NCBI RefSeq assembly: GCF_021729155.1 | Contig: NZ_JAJQYA010000018.1 | Location: 27,677 to 91,676, forward strand | Length of the DNA stretch: 64,000 nucleotides | Direction of reading: 5' to 3' | Source of the DNA: Membranihabitans marinus | Lineage (GTDB): Bacteria; Bacteroidota; Bacteroidia; Chitinophagales; Saprospiraceae | Shown here: one piece after another, positions 39,132 through 48,788 of the stretch | Position numbering within the stretch: the stretch's first letter is position 1 | Layout of the letters: every line of letters starts with the position of its first letter | Notes under the pieces: model-generated | What the model was told of the DNA's origin: nothing | Databases searched by the model: none | Seen by the model: the letters and a program-made list of their open reading frames with translations, nothing else | Program-made: the position numbers and the translations under genes

Positions 39132-39979
39132 AAACATTGGTTTACTTTGCATCAGGCCCTCCTAAGCCAGCCTATCAACAGCTCGATTACGACAGGGTAA
39201 TTTTAATTGACAATTGCTTCGGGAATAGAAGTGTTTATTCTAGTCCTGTTTTTAATAAAGGAAAAGTCACCTGAATTGGAATGGATTGTCTGAGATCAAT
39301 ACAATATTTAAAGAATAATGGAGTAGAAATTGATTGCTTTGTGTCGTTGAATGAAGGTCTAAATGAAGGAGGTGGTAGTTATGCCATTAATTCAGATTTT
39401 TTTCTGGGCTATGTAATGCCTTTATTAAAAGACCAGTATCTTCATATTATGAGTAAATCATACTATGGAGGACAATATAGGGTGAGTATGAATCTACCTT
39501 ATGATAAAGTGGAAATATTGAACGATCATGAAGCTTATCTAGCTCCCAATACCTTTTCAGATTATAGACGGTTCATAGATCGGGCCCAGGTTTTTCAAAT
39601 GACCAGAACGTCAACGATTCGAGAAATTTCCATCCCATCGAAAATTAAAGTATCTGTTCATCACGACAGCATCTGGAATCACTATGACGATCTTGACGTG
39701 TTGGGGGTATCCTGCATTTCAAGAGATCAGCGTTTCTTCTTCGAAAGTATTCACAAAACCATTGAACTTAGCCGTGCTTCTATAGAAGGAATATTAAACT
39801 ATTGTGAAGTCAATAAACTAGAAAGATTAGGGTTGACTCCATGGGCCAAAGGGAAGTATGCTTCCTTTATACAGAAGGTGAGAATTTATAGGGCGGATTA
39901 TCCCAAGAAGATTCAACTATTTCATTTAAATAAAAATGATTATAAAATACTAAAGGAGTATTCTGAAGATAAAGAGTGA
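39128..39979 (+). pseudogene. HEPN partner gene with one in-frame TGA
   Basis: The ATG at 39128 overlaps the HEPN stop (ATGA) and opens MKTLVYFASGPPKPAYQQLD; the frame meets TGA at 39272-39274 (codon 49), then continues in the same frame with no further stop for 234 codons (IGMDCLRSIQYLKNNGVEID ...). The two parts read as one protein of about 283 residues with no other damage, so this is a recent nonsense change (Cys or Trp codon to TGA), a sequencing error or, less likely, recoding. An ATG at 39281 could yield a shortened 232-residue protein. The family was not recognised; context suggests an antitoxin or cognate modifier of the HEPN toxin. Confidence 0.65.
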
Positions 39980-40110
39980 GATTTTTAGAATTTATCATTA
40001 TTTAATTCCGTGGGCTATTTCAAAATTGGTTTTTTCCCTATGTTATTTTTCATTGTCCATTGAGGACTTTTTTCTTGTCATTCAAAGTTTATATTATTCT
40101 ATAATTATAG

Positions 40111-40306
40111 GTTGGCTGTTGAATAACATGTCGCTTTTATGGAGCTTGAAACTATTCATCTTCTTTTTCTATTAACATATCGCCACGCTGTGGCTTTTCT
40201 TACTATCATTGTTGGTGACCCATACTATAAATAGGTTATAGATATTGAAAATAGTAAGCTCTACCGGAGAGAAATGAGACTGAACGGATTGGAAATAAAG
40301 ATTGCA
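40111..40306 (+). repeat. Right direct repeat flanking the HEPN module
   Basis: The 196-bp partner of 37899-38096, in the same orientation. It carries the same GTTGGCTGTTG and ACTATCATTGTTGGTGAC blocks and the following GGTTATAG-ATTG segment. The rest of the gap between 39980 and 40436 shows no gene. Confidence 0.65.
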
Positions 40307-40436
40307 AACTGATCACGATATTTAAACTTTTCCATCTCCCCAAAATTCTTCCCATTACTTCCACTTGTATTTACTATTTTAGAAGTTTAAAGCAATCTAT
40401 TGCCATCACCTCAAACATTCGAAAAATACCAAAAAA

Positions 40437-41063
40437 ATGAAGCATAAATTTGAAATATTGGGGCTTTGTATCGCATGGTTTGCCATTCTGGCACAGTTTG
40501 TTGTAATGGTTCAAAACAGGCAAGCCGAGATGTTGGAAACCATTTTGCGTTTCTTTGGTTTCTTCACCATTCAGACCAATATTTTAGTGGCATTGTTTTT
40601 TACCGTATCTGCCTTCAACATTACAAGGCCTCCCTTCAAAGTACTCTTGACCAAAGGAAGCATTACCGCACTCACTGCATTCATACTCATTGTAGGATCG
40701 GTATATCAGATAGTTTTGAGGAGTATCTGGGAACCAACGGGACTTCAATACGTGGTAGATGAATTGTTGCATACTGTCATTCCATTGTACATGCTTGGAT
40801 ACTGGATATTTAATGTCGAGAAACAGGATTTGCCACTAAAAAAGGTATTGAATTGGTTACTCTATCCACTGATTTATCTAGTATTTGTAATCGCAAGAGG
40901 CAGTCTGTCTGGATTTTATCCCTATCCATTTTTAAACATCGATGAAATTGGATTTGAAAAGGCTCTGGGGAACATCGCTATTATTTTTGTGCTGGCACTG
41001 GTTTTATTGGCCACTTTGTCCTGGGGTGGAAAAATTATAATCAAGAATAGATCTACCAAATAG
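40437..41063 (+). CDS. Pr6Pr family membrane protein
   Basis: A 208-residue integral membrane protein with about six hydrophobic helices. Conserved points of the Pr6Pr family are visible: FFGFFTIQTNILV after helix 1, YQIVLRSIWEPTGLQYVVDELLHTVIPL in the centre and YPLIYLVFVIARGSLSGFYPYPFL later. Its function is unknown. It stands alone. Confidence 0.8.
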   Translation: MKHKFEILGLCIAWFAILAQFVVMVQNRQAEMLETILRFFGFFTIQTNILVALFFTVSAFNITRPPFKVLLTKGSITALTAFILIVGSVYQIVLRSIWEPTGLQYVVDELLHTVIPLYMLGYWIFNVEKQDLPLKKVLNWLLYPLIYLVFVIARGSLSGFYPYPFLNIDEIGFEKALGNIAIIFVLALVLLATLSWGGKIIIKNRSTK

Positions 41064-41344
41064 TAGAAGTTTTGATGAGAAGAGAACCTCAGGCCTATGT
41101 TTTGTGACGAAAAATGAGCTATTTGGCTATTTCGTAGTGATGCCGGCGACAACACTATATAAAAATATAAAAAGTTAATCGCTCAACCCAAAGGGGGGCA
41201 TTTTCAAAATACCTCCAATTTTTTATTGAACGGCTAAATGAAAATGATAACAGTAGAATTAGCAAAGAACTGGATCAAATTATCGTACATTTAATCTATT
41301 TCTATTCTTTTACAAACCGATATTAATAATTAAAACCTTGCAAA

Positions 41345-42232
41345 ATGCTAAAAAATCTATTTGTTTTGATATTCATTTCTACCATTTTGTCGGGGTGTCA
41401 ACAAAAACAAAAGAACTTATATAAAACAGCGGAATTTCAACAAGGGTTTCCCGAAATATTAGGACCAATTGAGAAAAATTTGCCGTTCAAAATTCAAAGT
41501 CATTCAATTTTGAAATCCAATAATGATTCAATCGATATTTATATTGGAGTTCTTAAGCAAGGCGAACAATTTGGAAATTGGATTGCATTGGTTTCGAATA
41601 ATCAATTAAAACAATTTAGTACGATTGATTTTAAACAAAATTCTGTAAATCAAAAAGAAAATGATATCGATATTGAATTTAATAATTCTACAAACAGAGT
41701 ATCATTAAGGATTAAAGAGTTAGTAAATTTAGAAAATAGAATCACCTATTCTTGGATCAACCAATCAACATTAACAGATTCATTGACTGTTTTGAGAATC
41801 GACCAACCTCTTGTTAAAGGAAAAACTTTGCCTTCAATTGAACTTACCGATATTAAGGGAGACAAATTGAATTTGAATGACATCAATGGACAAACTATTG
41901 TTATAAATTGGTGGGCAGTTTGGTGTGCACCTTGTAGAAAAGAAATCCCTGGATTGAATAAATTAGTCGATAAATATTCAGGTAAAAACGTAAAGTTTGT
42001 TTCAATTACCGATGACTCTAAAGATAAAGTTTCTAAGTTTCTAGAAAATAATGAATTCCAATATGACATTACATTTATTTCTAAAGAGGACAGAATACTC
42101 TTTGGTAACTCATATCCTAAAAATATTGTAATCGATAGCGCTAAAACCATAACATTTTACAAAGAAGGTGGAAATGAATTTGTATGGCAAGAAATTGACC
42201 AACATCTGACGGAAATGAATAATAATAAATAA
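41345..42232 (+). CDS. TlpA-like thioredoxin lipoprotein
   Basis: A 295-residue protein with a lipobox (ILSGCQQ, Cys near 18), an N-terminal domain of about 140 residues and a C-terminal TlpA/ResA-type thioredoxin domain with the WCAPC active site (WWAVWCAPCRKEIPGLNKL). Such proteins reduce disulfides at the outer face of the inner membrane or in the periplasm, for example in cytochrome c maturation. The partner is unknown. Confidence 0.88.
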   Translation: MLKNLFVLIFISTILSGCQQKQKNLYKTAEFQQGFPEILGPIEKNLPFKIQSHSILKSNNDSIDIYIGVLKQGEQFGNWIALVSNNQLKQFSTIDFKQNSVNQKENDIDIEFNNSTNRVSLRIKELVNLENRITYSWINQSTLTDSLTVLRIDQPLVKGKTLPSIELTDIKGDKLNLNDINGQTIVINWWAVWCAPCRKEIPGLNKLVDKYSGKNVKFVSITDDSKDKVSKFLENNEFQYDITFISKEDRILFGNSYPKNIVIDSAKTITFYKEGGNEFVWQEIDQHLTEMNNNK

Positions 42233-42735
42233 GCACTATTGCTATCACGGTGAATAAATGATCGCTTATTTCACTGCCGACTTGCGAATATTTCTTTGGA
42301 ATATTCTATCTGTTATTTTTTTACTAAAACACGTAATTGATTATAAATTAAATCAATATCTCCATAATTTGAATAAAATAAGAAGAGAAAGAATGATTGA
42401 TTAAAAAAAATAAAATTAATGCTTCCTGACTTTTTTGGCCTAAATTTTAGGAAATATAAATCTTATCGTGTTCACAAGTGGTTGTATAATGGTATTTGAA
42501 TTATGCATAATCTTAACTGCATTTTTTTAAGTTGCTTTTTGTCTCTATATACTGTCTGTTTTATTATACTTAATCCACTACGGTAGAATAGGGTATGTTG
42601 TAGTCAACCAATTTTAATAATCCATTAATAAACCATGTTACAGATTACGTCAATTTCATTATTCTTCCTTTTTACGACGATTTTTTTATCAAAATTTAAT
42701 ATCAATATCTTAAAAGGTATTTATAACTTGCTACC
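42233..42735. other. Gap with no recognised feature
   Basis: About 500 bp of AT-rich sequence between the TlpA-like and phosphoesterase genes. No repeat, RNA or gene was recognised. Confidence 0.4.
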
Positions 42736-43563
42736 ATGACTTTGAGTATTAATCATTTTATTATTGCGGCCTATTTGATATTGGCATTTTCTTGTACTGA
42801 AAAAGAAAATAATGATTTCACTTTTGTGCAAATGTGTGACACGCAATTGGGGATGGGGGGCTACGAACACGATGTCAAAAACTTTGAATGGGCGGTGAAT
42901 CAAATCAATGAATTGAATCCAGATTTTGTCATAATTTGTGGCGATTTAGTGAATACGGCCGATGATACGTCGGTTGCAGATTTCAAAAGAATTATGGCCG
43001 GTTTTAACATCCCCTGTTATCCTGCACCGGGCAATCATGACGTGGGCAATCATCCCAATGATACTTCGCTCAGCTATTATAGAGAAACTATAGGGGAGGA
43101 TTATTACAAATTTCAAAACAAAGGTTATTCATTTGTGGTGACCAATACGCAATTGTGGAAAGCAGATGTCGGCAGTGAATCGGAAAACCACGATCGATGG
43201 GTGAAGGAAACCCTTCAAAACCACAATGCCGACAACCAATCCTCTTTTGTAATCGGCCACTATCCATTATATACAATATCTCCTGACGAAGAAGAGCACT
43301 ATTTCAATATTCCATTGGCTAAAAGGGAGGAATTGTTTCAATTGTTTGAAGAAAACAATGTAGTTGCCTATCTGTCAGGCCATACCCATAAAAGGACGAT
43401 TAATCAGTACAACAATATTCAATTAGTAGGAGGGGAGACTACGAGTAAAAATTTTGACGGTTTACCCATGGGATATAGAGTATGGAAGGTGTCGACTGAT
43501 ACCCTTCAGCATCATTTTGTTCCATTGGATTCCACCATCGTGAGTGAAATGGAAAGCCAGTGA
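42736..43563 (+). CDS. Calcineurin-like metallophosphoesterase lipoprotein
   Basis: A 275-residue protein with a lipobox (LAFSCTE, Cys near 20). The metallophosphoesterase motifs are in order: a Asp-Thr-Gln variant of DxH (QMCDTQLG), GDLVN, GNHDVG, GHYPLY and GHTHKR. It resembles the CPPED1-type branch, which has DTQ. It should bind two metal ions and cleave phosphoesters outside the cytoplasm. The substrate is not known. Confidence 0.88.
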   Translation: MTLSINHFIIAAYLILAFSCTEKENNDFTFVQMCDTQLGMGGYEHDVKNFEWAVNQINELNPDFVIICGDLVNTADDTSVADFKRIMAGFNIPCYPAPGNHDVGNHPNDTSLSYYRETIGEDYYKFQNKGYSFVVTNTQLWKADVGSESENHDRWVKETLQNHNADNQSSFVIGHYPLYTISPDEEEHYFNIPLAKREELFQLFEENNVVAYLSGHTHKRTINQYNNIQLVGGETTSKNFDGLPMGYRVWKVSTDTLQHHFVPLDSTIVSEMESQ

Positions 43564-43682
43564 ATTTCGCTCCACCTACCAGCCCTTTATGAGATGAGGG
43601 TATAGACTGTGACCATTGCCCAATAAATCTTTATCATTATTCTGCCGATATGTATCTGTGATCTAGACAGGGCAAATTGATA

Positions 43683-43800
43683 AGCTCAGTCATACCTCGG
43701 CACAGTGGCATCGGTTCCATCGTCAAATGCCGATTTACGGCATTTGGTTGCCATTCTGGCAACTTTACTCAGTCACACCCACGCCTCGGCTAGATTCCAT
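43683..43800 (-). repeat. Complete A-B-C unit, minus orientation
   Basis: Read on the minus strand: A GTTGCC/GGCAAC (43747-43763), B CAAATGCCG/CGGCATTTG with loop TAAAT (43724-43746), then C at 43694-43715. In this copy the C arms are not a proper inverted repeat (CCGATGCCACTGTGCCGAGG). Confidence 0.75.
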
Positions 43801-43924
43801 ACTTATTTAGTGTGCTATCTCGCTATAGCACAAAAATGAATGTCTTGAATTTTTATTAATACCAAGCCAGAGCCAGTGGCCTAAAATCTATCGAATTTTG
43901 ATGAGATCATGCCATTCGAGCTTA

Positions 43925-44140
43925 AAAAAGTCCTGAAAGGACGTAGTCTAATAGCATAGGGTACCACCCTATGACATGAATGTTATTTAAGGCTAAGTCC
44001 TACAGGGACGACATAATATCAAAAGATGAAATGCTGTCGAATCACGTTGTAGTCACGCCTTAACGTAGAGATGCAATGCCACGCGTCTCCATTAAACTTT
44101 ATTTGAGACTCAAGGCATTGCTTTTCTACGGTGTAATAAA
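43925..44140 (+). repeat. Second repeat family: GTCC/GGAC hairpins
   Basis: A string of small hairpins: GTCCTGAAAGGAC, CATAGGGTACCACCCTATG, GTCCTACAGGGAC then GACATAATATC, and an ACGTAGAGATGCAATGCC ... GGCATTGCTTTTCTACGGT pair. The GTCC unit with GACATAATATC and the ACGTAGAGA unit recur in the 63.1-63.6 kb tandem repeat, so this is a dispersed family distinct from A-B-C. 44141-44565 contains no recognised gene. Confidence 0.7.
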
Positions 44141-44565
44141 TACTAAAATGTGTTTTGTCGTCATCATCTCTTTTTTGCAATCCAATTTATAAACCTTGAT
44201 CTATATAAATTGAAATCTATTTCTTTATTCCTATAACATAATTCTCCCTATAAAAATATTCGATTTGTCGGCAATTAATATATTTCTATATATCTGTGTT
44301 TTTTATGTTTGGTATTGTCTCGTATTATGATATTAAGTTTTATTGTGAGATGATATGATGTGTAATTATATTGTTGTGAAAATATATTGAAAAATTATCT
44401 GTATATTTCATTTATTGAATGCAAAGGTTGAATATGTGTCATCGGGCTAAATAGTTCTTAGAGTTAGATGGGGCAGATATACATAGTTTTTTGTTTTAAG
44501 ATGACATTCTTGTTGGGTTATATGTAATCAATTGATTACTAATTGTTTTACTGCATTAAATTTTT

Positions 44566-45183
44566 ATGATGAAGAAAAAGTGGTTGTTTTTATGTTTTGT
44601 AATGTTGAGTTTGACTCAAGTCTATAGTCAAGGATATTTTTACGATTTAGGTCAAAATGGATTTACTATGGGGGCCAATATAAGTTCCAATAATGGAACT
44701 ACACTCTTTGGAGTGGAGCCTAGTTATACCCTGAATGGCAAACTATCAATGGGCTTGGGCTTGGGAATTTCAGATTCCAACGACTTCGGATCGAGTTCAA
44801 CTTTCGTAGGACCATTCATTAATTATTTAGTCGTCAAACAAGGAGAAAAAGATATTCCTTTGAATGTAGGTTTGGGAGGAAGTTTTCTACATAGTACTTA
44901 TAAGGATATTGATGATTTAACAGTGAATATCATTAGTGTTCATTGTGATATTTCCCATGTAGTAGAAACCTCATATAATTTAAAAATTATACCTATTGTT
45001 GGGTTTACTTGGGTAAGAAGTACAGTAAATATTGATGATTTTGCAAATATAAGTGGTAGTGCTCTAGGTTTCTCAGTAGGAGGGGCTTTGGTTATCGATA
45101 AATTTTATATAGCGCCAGCTATAGGATTTTCGGATGGAGAATCTAGTTTTGTACTAAATTTTGGAATGAATTTTCCCCAGTAA
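44566..45183 (+). CDS. Outer-membrane beta-barrel protein, porin-like
   Basis: A 205-residue protein with a signal peptide (MLSLTQVYSQG, cleavage after SQG or before) and alternating strands rich in Gly, Phe and Tyr (FTMGANISSNNGTTLFGVEP, LSMGLGLGISDS), ending in FVLNFGMNFPQ as small outer-membrane barrels do. The role is unknown. The start could be either of two adjacent ATG codons. Confidence 0.7.
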   Translation: MMKKKWLFLCFVMLSLTQVYSQGYFYDLGQNGFTMGANISSNNGTTLFGVEPSYTLNGKLSMGLGLGISDSNDFGSSSTFVGPFINYLVVKQGEKDIPLNVGLGGSFLHSTYKDIDDLTVNIISVHCDISHVVETSYNLKIIPIVGFTWVRSTVNIDDFANISGSALGFSVGGALVIDKFYIAPAIGFSDGESSFVLNFGMNFPQ

Positions 45184-45458
45184 AAATATTGAATATTTGA
45201 GGATGGCATCGGAAGTTGTATTATAGGATAGTCTAAAAGGAAATTAGATTCTTTCTTCTGGACTTATTATTCTTCGCCTTACAATATTCCTTTCCTATCT
45301 CCATCTTACCTGTAAGTAGGATCTAAATCATAGATATTGGTTTTCTTGCGGATAGATGAGTTGAGCACCGACAACAGGTTATTGGACTTAAAGAAATTAA
45401 TCTATTATAATTTCAAATAAAAGTAATAATCATTTTTTTAATTAATATTTCAACCCCA

Positions 45459-45989
45459 ATGAAGAAACTTTTATATGTTTTAATGGTGTCATTTACAATT
45501 GGATGTACACCCCAGCTTAGAAACCAGATAGAATATAATGATGAAAGAATAATTGAAATCGAAGATTATCCACAAGAACATTTAATGGTCAATACTATTC
45601 GGTGGATGACTAGGCTCTTTAATGATTTAGGCAATGTCATTCAATATCATGACAAAGAAGCTGGAGTAATTGTTGGAAAATTTTTGGTGGACTCAGAATC
45701 ATTTGATATTACTAATGTTCGAATGTCGGTTGAGGTTTTAGCAAAGGATGACAAAGTTAGATTGATATTTAGATCCTCTTTTTACCCAATTTCTAGTGAT
45801 GAAGTTGTTATTCCTGATAAATTACCAAAACGAGCGGTGGGTTATTACAAGTTGGTTCAGGAAAAGGAAGAGACAAGGGCAGTTAGGTACTATGATTCTA
45901 CCGCCAATCAATCTATGGTGTCCATGTATTGGGATGCAATGACTGAAGAATTAAAATGGTATTTAATCCAGGAAAAGGATTCATTATAA
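45459..45989 (+). CDS. Lipoprotein with DUF4468-like domain
   Basis: A 176-residue protein with a lipobox (FTIGCTP, Cys at 16). The core (NTIRWMTRLFNDLGNVIQYH, DKEAGVIVGKFLV, VRMSVEVLAKDDKVRLIFRS) resembles DUF4468, a small domain with a TBP-like fold found in Bacteroidota lipoproteins. Function unknown. Confidence 0.65.
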   Translation: MKKLLYVLMVSFTIGCTPQLRNQIEYNDERIIEIEDYPQEHLMVNTIRWMTRLFNDLGNVIQYHDKEAGVIVGKFLVDSESFDITNVRMSVEVLAKDDKVRLIFRSSFYPISSDEVVIPDKLPKRAVGYYKLVQEKEETRAVRYYDSTANQSMVSMYWDAMTEELKWYLIQEKDSL

Positions 45990-46194
45990 AGTAAATGGAT
46001 CTAATATATATGATGTTTAATTTGGGAATTTATTTTAGTAGTCCTTCATCGTGGAGGCTGAGATACATCGTTTGATATCATTTCAAGAAAGGATTCAACG
46101 TAATACTAGTAAATTATACTATTTTGTACTAAATCAAATTCTTGCAAAGGTTTATATCTTTTTAATACAAGCAAAAATCTCTTTATATATTGAC

Positions 46195-46555
46195 ATGTTT
46201 AGAACAGAAGTTAGGCTACCTATTTTTTTTCTCAGTAATGGTATTTATGCCCAAAGCAATGGTGATTATAGTGCCGACGTAGAGCGATATAATCCCTAAA
46301 CAGGGAAAGAATCAACCTATCGTTTAATCGTTGACTTGTCCGATAGAAAGGTGATTACGATAAATTGGTCCAATGGTGGTCATCGTGATGACTTTGTTCC
46401 GGCTCCAATATTCAAATGATAGAGCTTCTGTTCGGAATGATGACAATGTAGCTTTTAAGGTGAAAATATTGAAAAAAGGTAGAGATTGTTTTAGTGGTTT
46501 TTCCGAGCAGAAACAATGTACTGCATTGACCAAATTGCATAAAAGGTGTGACTAA
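46195..46555 (+). pseudogene. Decayed small exported protein
   Basis: The ATG at 46195 opens a signal-like stretch, then GDYSADVERYNP is cut by TAA (46297-46299) and resumes in frame TGKESTYRLIVDLSDRKVITINWSNGGHRDDF. A frameshift near 46410 then leads to NDRASVRNDDNVAFKVKILK and CTALTKLHKRCD. The 'Y.V...I.WSNGG..DDF' pattern resembles small Bacteroidota secreted proteins with a WPNGG motif, whose function I do not know. One nonsense change and one frameshift mark it as dead. Confidence 0.6.
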
Positions 46556-46570
46556 GTGTAGTGGATAGCA

Positions 46571-46632
46571 ATCGATGGATATTTTGTCCATCGGACGAAG
46601 GAATCGAGGCCACTGCGCCGAGGTAGTTTGCC
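46571..46632 (+). repeat. Partial A-B-C unit (B and C hairpins)
   Basis: B reads GATGGAtattttgTCCATC and C reads CGAGGCCACTGCGCCGAGG, joined by GGACGAAGGAAT. Hairpin A is missing or degraded. It abuts the pseudogene on its right. 46633-47011 shows no gene. Confidence 0.65.
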
Positions 46633-47011
46633 AAACTTTCTTTCACGAGCCAATAGTCAATCAAAGTGATCCTGGGTAACTATAATAATCATCGGCAAGA
46701 TGAGACCTCAAAAAGTAGGTTGAAGCATTATCAATAAAAACGATCTAAAAACTTTAAAGATATCTATTTAACCGTTGGTTATGAATGTATTTGGTCCAAG
46801 GCTTCAAGTAAATGCCATGTCCATAGTTAAATAGTCGCAGTATTTGATTTTAATATCCATTAATCTGTTTTAGAGTAGGTTTTGTAGAAAAGAGAAGGTT
46901 TAAGAAGAAATTTTAAATGGATTAATTTATTTTAAAGGTTGTATTAATTATTCAAAGAGTTAGAATTCCTAATTTATACGTCTTGCCATTGAAACACTAC
47001 TAACATAAATT

Positions 47012-47986
47012 ATGAAAGCCATTTATTTTGAACGCTATGGAAAGCCAGAAAAAGTGCTTAAAGTCAAAGAGCTAGATAGGCCGAATCCCCTTGAAAATCA
47101 AATATTAGTTAAGGTTTATGCGACATCCATCAATGACTACGATTGGAGCCAAGTTCGAGGGAAACCTCTAATCTATCGACTCATGTTTGGTCTTATTCGA
47201 CCCAAACAAAATATTTCTGGCATGGAGTTCTCCGGTGTGGTAGAAGGCATTGGACCAAGCGTGAAACATTTTAAGGTGGGGGATGCTGTATTTGGAGATA
47301 TATCGGAAACAGGATTCGGTACTTTTGCCGAGTATATCTGTGTAAATGAAAAAAGTGTGACCTCCATGCCTGATGGTTTGAGCTTTGAAGAAGCCACAGC
47401 ACTTCCTCATGCCCTTACTTTGGCTTTTCAGGCTTTGGTAGACATTGGCAAAATGGGCAAAGGCCAAAATGTCTTGATCAATGGAGGAGGAGGTGGAGTT
47501 GGTAGTCTCGGTCTACAAATAGCCAAACTCTATGATTGTGAGGTGACTGGAGTGGATATCGGACATAAACTGGCTATGATGACTTCTCTAGGCTATGACC
47601 ATGTCATTGATTATCAAACTAATAATTTCACTAAAGCAGGGATTAAATACGATTTGATTCTAGATTGTAAGACTGGTAAATCTCCCTTTGCCTACCTTAG
47701 AGCATTAAAGCCCAATGGCCGATATGTAACCATCGGAGGTCGGTTATCCAAGTTGATTAGCTTATCATTGTTAAGTAAAATAATTTCTTTGTTGTCTTCG
47801 AAAAAATTACACATTCTCAGTTTAAAGGCCAATAAGGATTTGGCCTATCTCAGTGAGGTATTTATAGAAAATAAATTTACAGCGAATATCGATGGGCCCT
47901 ATAGTTTCGAAGATATTCCGGGATTGATCCAATATTTTGGAGAAGGTAAGCACAGTGGGAAAATTGTGGTTCGGATCGCCAATTGA
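47012..47986 (+). CDS. Zinc-independent MDR oxidoreductase (quinone-reductase-like)
   Basis: A 324-residue medium-chain dehydrogenase/reductase. The N-terminal GroES-like domain (MEFSGVVEGIGPSVKHFKVGD AVFG) precedes an NAD(P)-binding domain (VLINGGGGGVGSLGLQIA). The zinc ligands of alcohol dehydrogenases are absent, as in quinone oxidoreductases. It probably reduces quinones or enones with NADPH. It is monocistronic. Confidence 0.85.
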   Translation: MKAIYFERYGKPEKVLKVKELDRPNPLENQILVKVYATSINDYDWSQVRGKPLIYRLMFGLIRPKQNISGMEFSGVVEGIGPSVKHFKVGDAVFGDISETGFGTFAEYICVNEKSVTSMPDGLSFEEATALPHALTLAFQALVDIGKMGKGQNVLINGGGGGVGSLGLQIAKLYDCEVTGVDIGHKLAMMTSLGYDHVIDYQTNNFTKAGIKYDLILDCKTGKSPFAYLRALKPNGRYVTIGGRLSKLISLSLLSKIISLLSSKKLHILSLKANKDLAYLSEVFIENKFTANIDGPYSFEDIPGLIQYFGEGKHSGKIVVRIAN

Positions 47987-48164
47987 ATATTGATGTCTGA
48001 TCACTTATACAGAAAACATATCCTAATGTTATTTTATATTCGATATTATTTATATTGATGAATAGCAGGGGGCCGAAAATGATAGCGACATAGTTGTTGT
48101 CCCAAATTATCCTTCTACTTTGTCATCGGTATCATATATTTACCTGTTATTGTCAATTTGAAAA

Positions 48165-48788
48165 CTAAACCATACCCGAACTGGCTGCTTTTTTGATCAA
48201 CAAAGCTGTGTTTTTTACATCAAATTTTCTTAATAGATTTTTTCGATGGCTGTTAACCGTCAAAACACTTACAAATAATTTTTTTGCAATTTCGTTGTTG
48301 GTTAAACCTTCTGCAATGTATTGAAGCACTTCCTTTTCACGAGGAGTTAAATTGATGTCGTTAGGACTCTCACTATATTGTCGCTTGGTTTCTGGACGAA
48401 GACGTATACATATTCCTCCATTATTTACTTCTTTAATTGTGGAAATTATTTCTGATTTTTCTGCATTTTTTAATAAATATCCAGAAGCACCGGCTTCCAC
48501 CATTTTGTTGATATAGCTTCGTTGAGAAAAAGTGGTTAAGGCTATTACTTGGATGCTGGGAAACTCATGCTTAATTTTTTCACAAAGTGTTATACCGTTT
48601 ATATCAGGTAAATTGATATCTAACAGGGCTACTTCAGGAACTTCCTTCTTGATGGCCTCCATGGTCTCTATGGCATCTTTGCACAGATGAATGAGATTGA
48701 TATTTTCATCATTGGTCAGGAGGTTTTTTAACCCTTCAAGTATTAGGGGATGATCATCGACAATCAATACTTTTATTTTATTGGTCAT
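48165..48788 (-). CDS. LuxR/NarL-type response regulator
   Basis: A 207-residue protein: a receiver domain with the phosphorylated Asp near residue 55 (ALLDINLPDING) and a C-terminal LuxR helix-turn-helix (NLTPREKEVLQYIAEGLTNN). It overlaps the kinase gene by 11 bp, so the two form one two-component system. The targets are unknown; the surface-protein genes divergently placed at 51 kb are candidates. Confidence 0.95.
   Translation of the reverse strand: MTNKIKVLIVDDHPLILEGLKNLLTNDENINLIHLCKDAIETMEAIKKEVPEVALLDINLPDINGITLCEKIKHEFPSIQVIALTTFSQRSYINKMVEAGASGYLLKNAEKSEIISTIKEVNNGGICIRLRPETKRQYSESPNDINLTPREKEVLQYIAEGLTNNEIAKKLFVSVLTVNSHRKNLLRKFDVKNTALLIKKAASSGMV

Noticed and set aside
39272..39274. 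TGA as a selenocysteine codon
   Set aside because: No convincing SECIS-like hairpin follows directly and the residue context is not a known selenoprotein motif; a nonsense change or sequencing error is simpler.
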